64,000 nt of DNA from Luteimicrobium album (GTDB taxonomy: Bacteria > Actinomycetota > Actinomycetes > Actinomycetales > Cellulomonadaceae): the NCBI RefSeq assembly GCF_030161555.1, contig NZ_BSUK01000001.1, positions 3,534,001-3,598,000 on the forward strand, given 5' to 3'. A program made the position numbers and the translations under genes. Below the pieces are notes generated by a model. It did no database searches, had not been told where the DNA came from, and saw only the letters and a program-made list of their open reading frames with translations. Shown piece after piece: positions 60,195 to 64,000 of the stretch (its first letter is position 1; every line of letters begins with the position of its first letter).

Positions 60195-60680
60195 ATGGGA
60201 GCCTTCCACGACTACCGCGCCACCATCACCTGGACCGGCGCCGGCGACGCCGGCACGACCTCGTACACGTCCTACTCGCGCGACCACACCGTTACGTTCC
60301 CGGGGCTCCCGGCGCTGCCCGCGTCCGCCGACCCGGCGTTCCGCGGCGACCCCTCGCGATACTCCCCCGAGCAGCTCTTCGTGGCGTCGCTGAGCGACTG
60401 CCACATGCTCTGGTTCCTCCACCTCGCGTCGAGCCACGGGATCGTCGTGCGCGAGTACACGGACGAGGCGACCGGGCGCATGCGCGTCGAGTCGAGCGGC
60501 GCCGGCCAGTTCGTCGACGTGACCCTGCACCCGCGCGTGACCGTGAACCCGGGCACCGACGACGAGGCCCTCGCCCGGGTGCACGAGCTCGCGCACGAGC
60601 ACTGCTTCCTCGCGCGGTCCGTGAACTTCCCGGTCACGATCGAGCCGGCACCCTCGCAGGTGGCGCAGCCGCAGCCCTGA
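60195..60680 (+). CDS. OsmC/Ohr-family peroxiredoxin-like protein
   Basis: 161 aa. The two peroxide-reactive cysteines of the fold are present, in LFVASLSDCHMLWFLHLAS and HEHCFLARSVNFPV. YSPEQLFVASLSDCH is the family hallmark. It reduces organic hydroperoxides in related proteins; which subgroup this belongs to cannot be told. GTG 60189 lies two codons earlier in frame, but ATG 60195 fits the -10 box. It converges with uvrA. Confidence 0.87.
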   Translation: MGAFHDYRATITWTGAGDAGTTSYTSYSRDHTVTFPGLPALPASADPAFRGDPSRYSPEQLFVASLSDCHMLWFLHLASSHGIVVREYTDEATGRMRVESSGAGQFVDVTLHPRVTVNPGTDDEALARVHELAHEHCFLARSVNFPVTIEPAPSQVAQPQP

Positions 60681-60690
60681 CACGCCCGGG

Positions 60691-63561
<2,871 letters not shown>

Positions 63562-63567
63562 CGCACC

Positions 63568-63573
63568 ATGGTA
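63568..63573 (-). promoter_or_regulatory. -10 box for uvrA, probable leaderless start
   Basis: TACCAT on the minus strand ends 6 nt before GTG 63561. Confidence 0.5.
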
Positions 63574-63647
63574 GGTCGAGCCACCGACAGTCGCACACAT
63601 GTTCGACCCGTGTTCGCTGCGGGCGTCTTCCGGGGGACGATGGCCTC

Positions 63648-64000
63648 GTGCTCACCCTCGATCGCCTCGTCCTGCGGCAGCTCGCCGTCGGGCCGATGGA
63701 CAACGACGTCTACCTGCTCACCTGCCGCGCCACGGGCGCGCAGCTCCTCGTCGACGCGGCCGCGGAGCCCGACCGGTTGCTCGCGCTCGTCCGCGCCGGG
63801 TCCCCCGAGGGCCGGCTCGACGCCGTCGTGACGACACACGCGCACCGCGACCACGTCGGCGCGCTCGCGCAGGTGGTCGGCGCGACGGGCGCGGTCGCGG
63901 CGGCCGGGGCGGACGACGCCGCGGCGGTCACGGCCGCGACGGGGGTCGAGGTCGGGCGCCTCCTCCGCCACGGCGACACGGTCCGCGTCGGGGAGATCGA
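63648..64000 (+). CDS. Metallo-beta-lactamase-fold hydrolase, 3' end outside window
   Basis: The first 117 residues are present. The metal-binding motif [15 protein letters not shown] (THxHxDH) is clear, preceded by [20 protein letters not shown] and [15 protein letters not shown]. This is the glyoxalase-II-like MBL group seen next to uvrA in many actinobacteria. GTG 63648 is the only start before the conserved sequence. Substrate unknown. Confidence 0.85.
   Translation, partial: MLTLDRLVLRQLAVGPMDNDVYLLTCRATGAQLLVDAAAEPDRLLALVRAGSPEGRLDAVVTTHAHRDHVGALAQVVGATGAVAAAGADDAAAVTAATGVEVGRLLRHGDTVRVGEI

Overview
The window reads as an ordinary chromosomal segment of a very GC-rich actinobacterium. 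RbpA, WhiA, OpcA, the scpA-scpB-rluB and yvcK-whiA-rapZ-uvrC neighbourhoods, many GTG starts and TANNNT-type -10 boxes all point that way. The secreted chitinase with a carbohydrate-binding module and the general gene set suggest Micrococcales, perhaps close to Cellulomonadaceae or Promicromonosporaceae. That last step is inference from gene content only.

Layout. 1-6.7 kb: glucan metabolism (UDP-glucose pyrophosphorylase, glycogen phosphorylase), a lipase-maturation-factor-like membrane protein, Dps and a YciO-type protein. 6.8-12.1 kb: a luciferase-like oxidoreductase with a flavin reductase partner, then a two-gene signalling pair in which a response-regulator receiver is fused to a flavoprotein reductase and the histidine kinase carries a cyclic-nucleotide-binding-type domain. 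12.2-27.5 kb: an accessory mixture of oxidoreductases, small regulators with clear palindromic operators (WYL, MmyB-like), ilvD, a tannase/feruloyl esterase, an MFS transporter, a truncated CynX-type transporter and two ECF41-type sigma factors. 27.6-31.5 kb: a Hen1-Pnkp RNA repair operon. 31.5-34.9 kb: chitinase, tRNA-Pro(GGG) and a flavoprotein reductase. 34.9-43.7 kb (minus strand): xerD, parA, scpA, scpB, rluB, aroH, cmk, plsC, der and ctaB. 44.1-50.7 kb (plus): the pentose phosphate genes tkt, tal, zwf, opcA, pgl. 50.8-60.1 kb (minus): rbpA, secG, tpiA, pgk, gap, whiA, yvcK, rapZ, uvrC. 60.2-64 kb: an OsmC-like protein, uvrA and the start of a metallo-beta-lactamase-fold protein.

One property dominates the annotation. 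At least 31 positions in 22 genes need a single added G or C to restore a full-length family protein, including essential genes such as der, scpA and rbpA. This is best explained by homopolymer under-calling in the source sequence, so these genes are annotated as whole CDSs with the break positions noted, not as pseudogenes. Two other consistent features are a set of ten start codons lying 6-7 nt after a TANNNT box (probable leaderless mRNAs) and perfect inverted repeats in regulator-containing divergent intergenic gaps.

No CRISPR array, insertion sequence, prophage or integrated element was seen. The most interesting candidates for an undescribed system are the receiver-flavoreductase/sensor-kinase pair (8.8-12.1 kb) and the ECF41/RNA-repair neighbourhood (23.5-31.5 kb).
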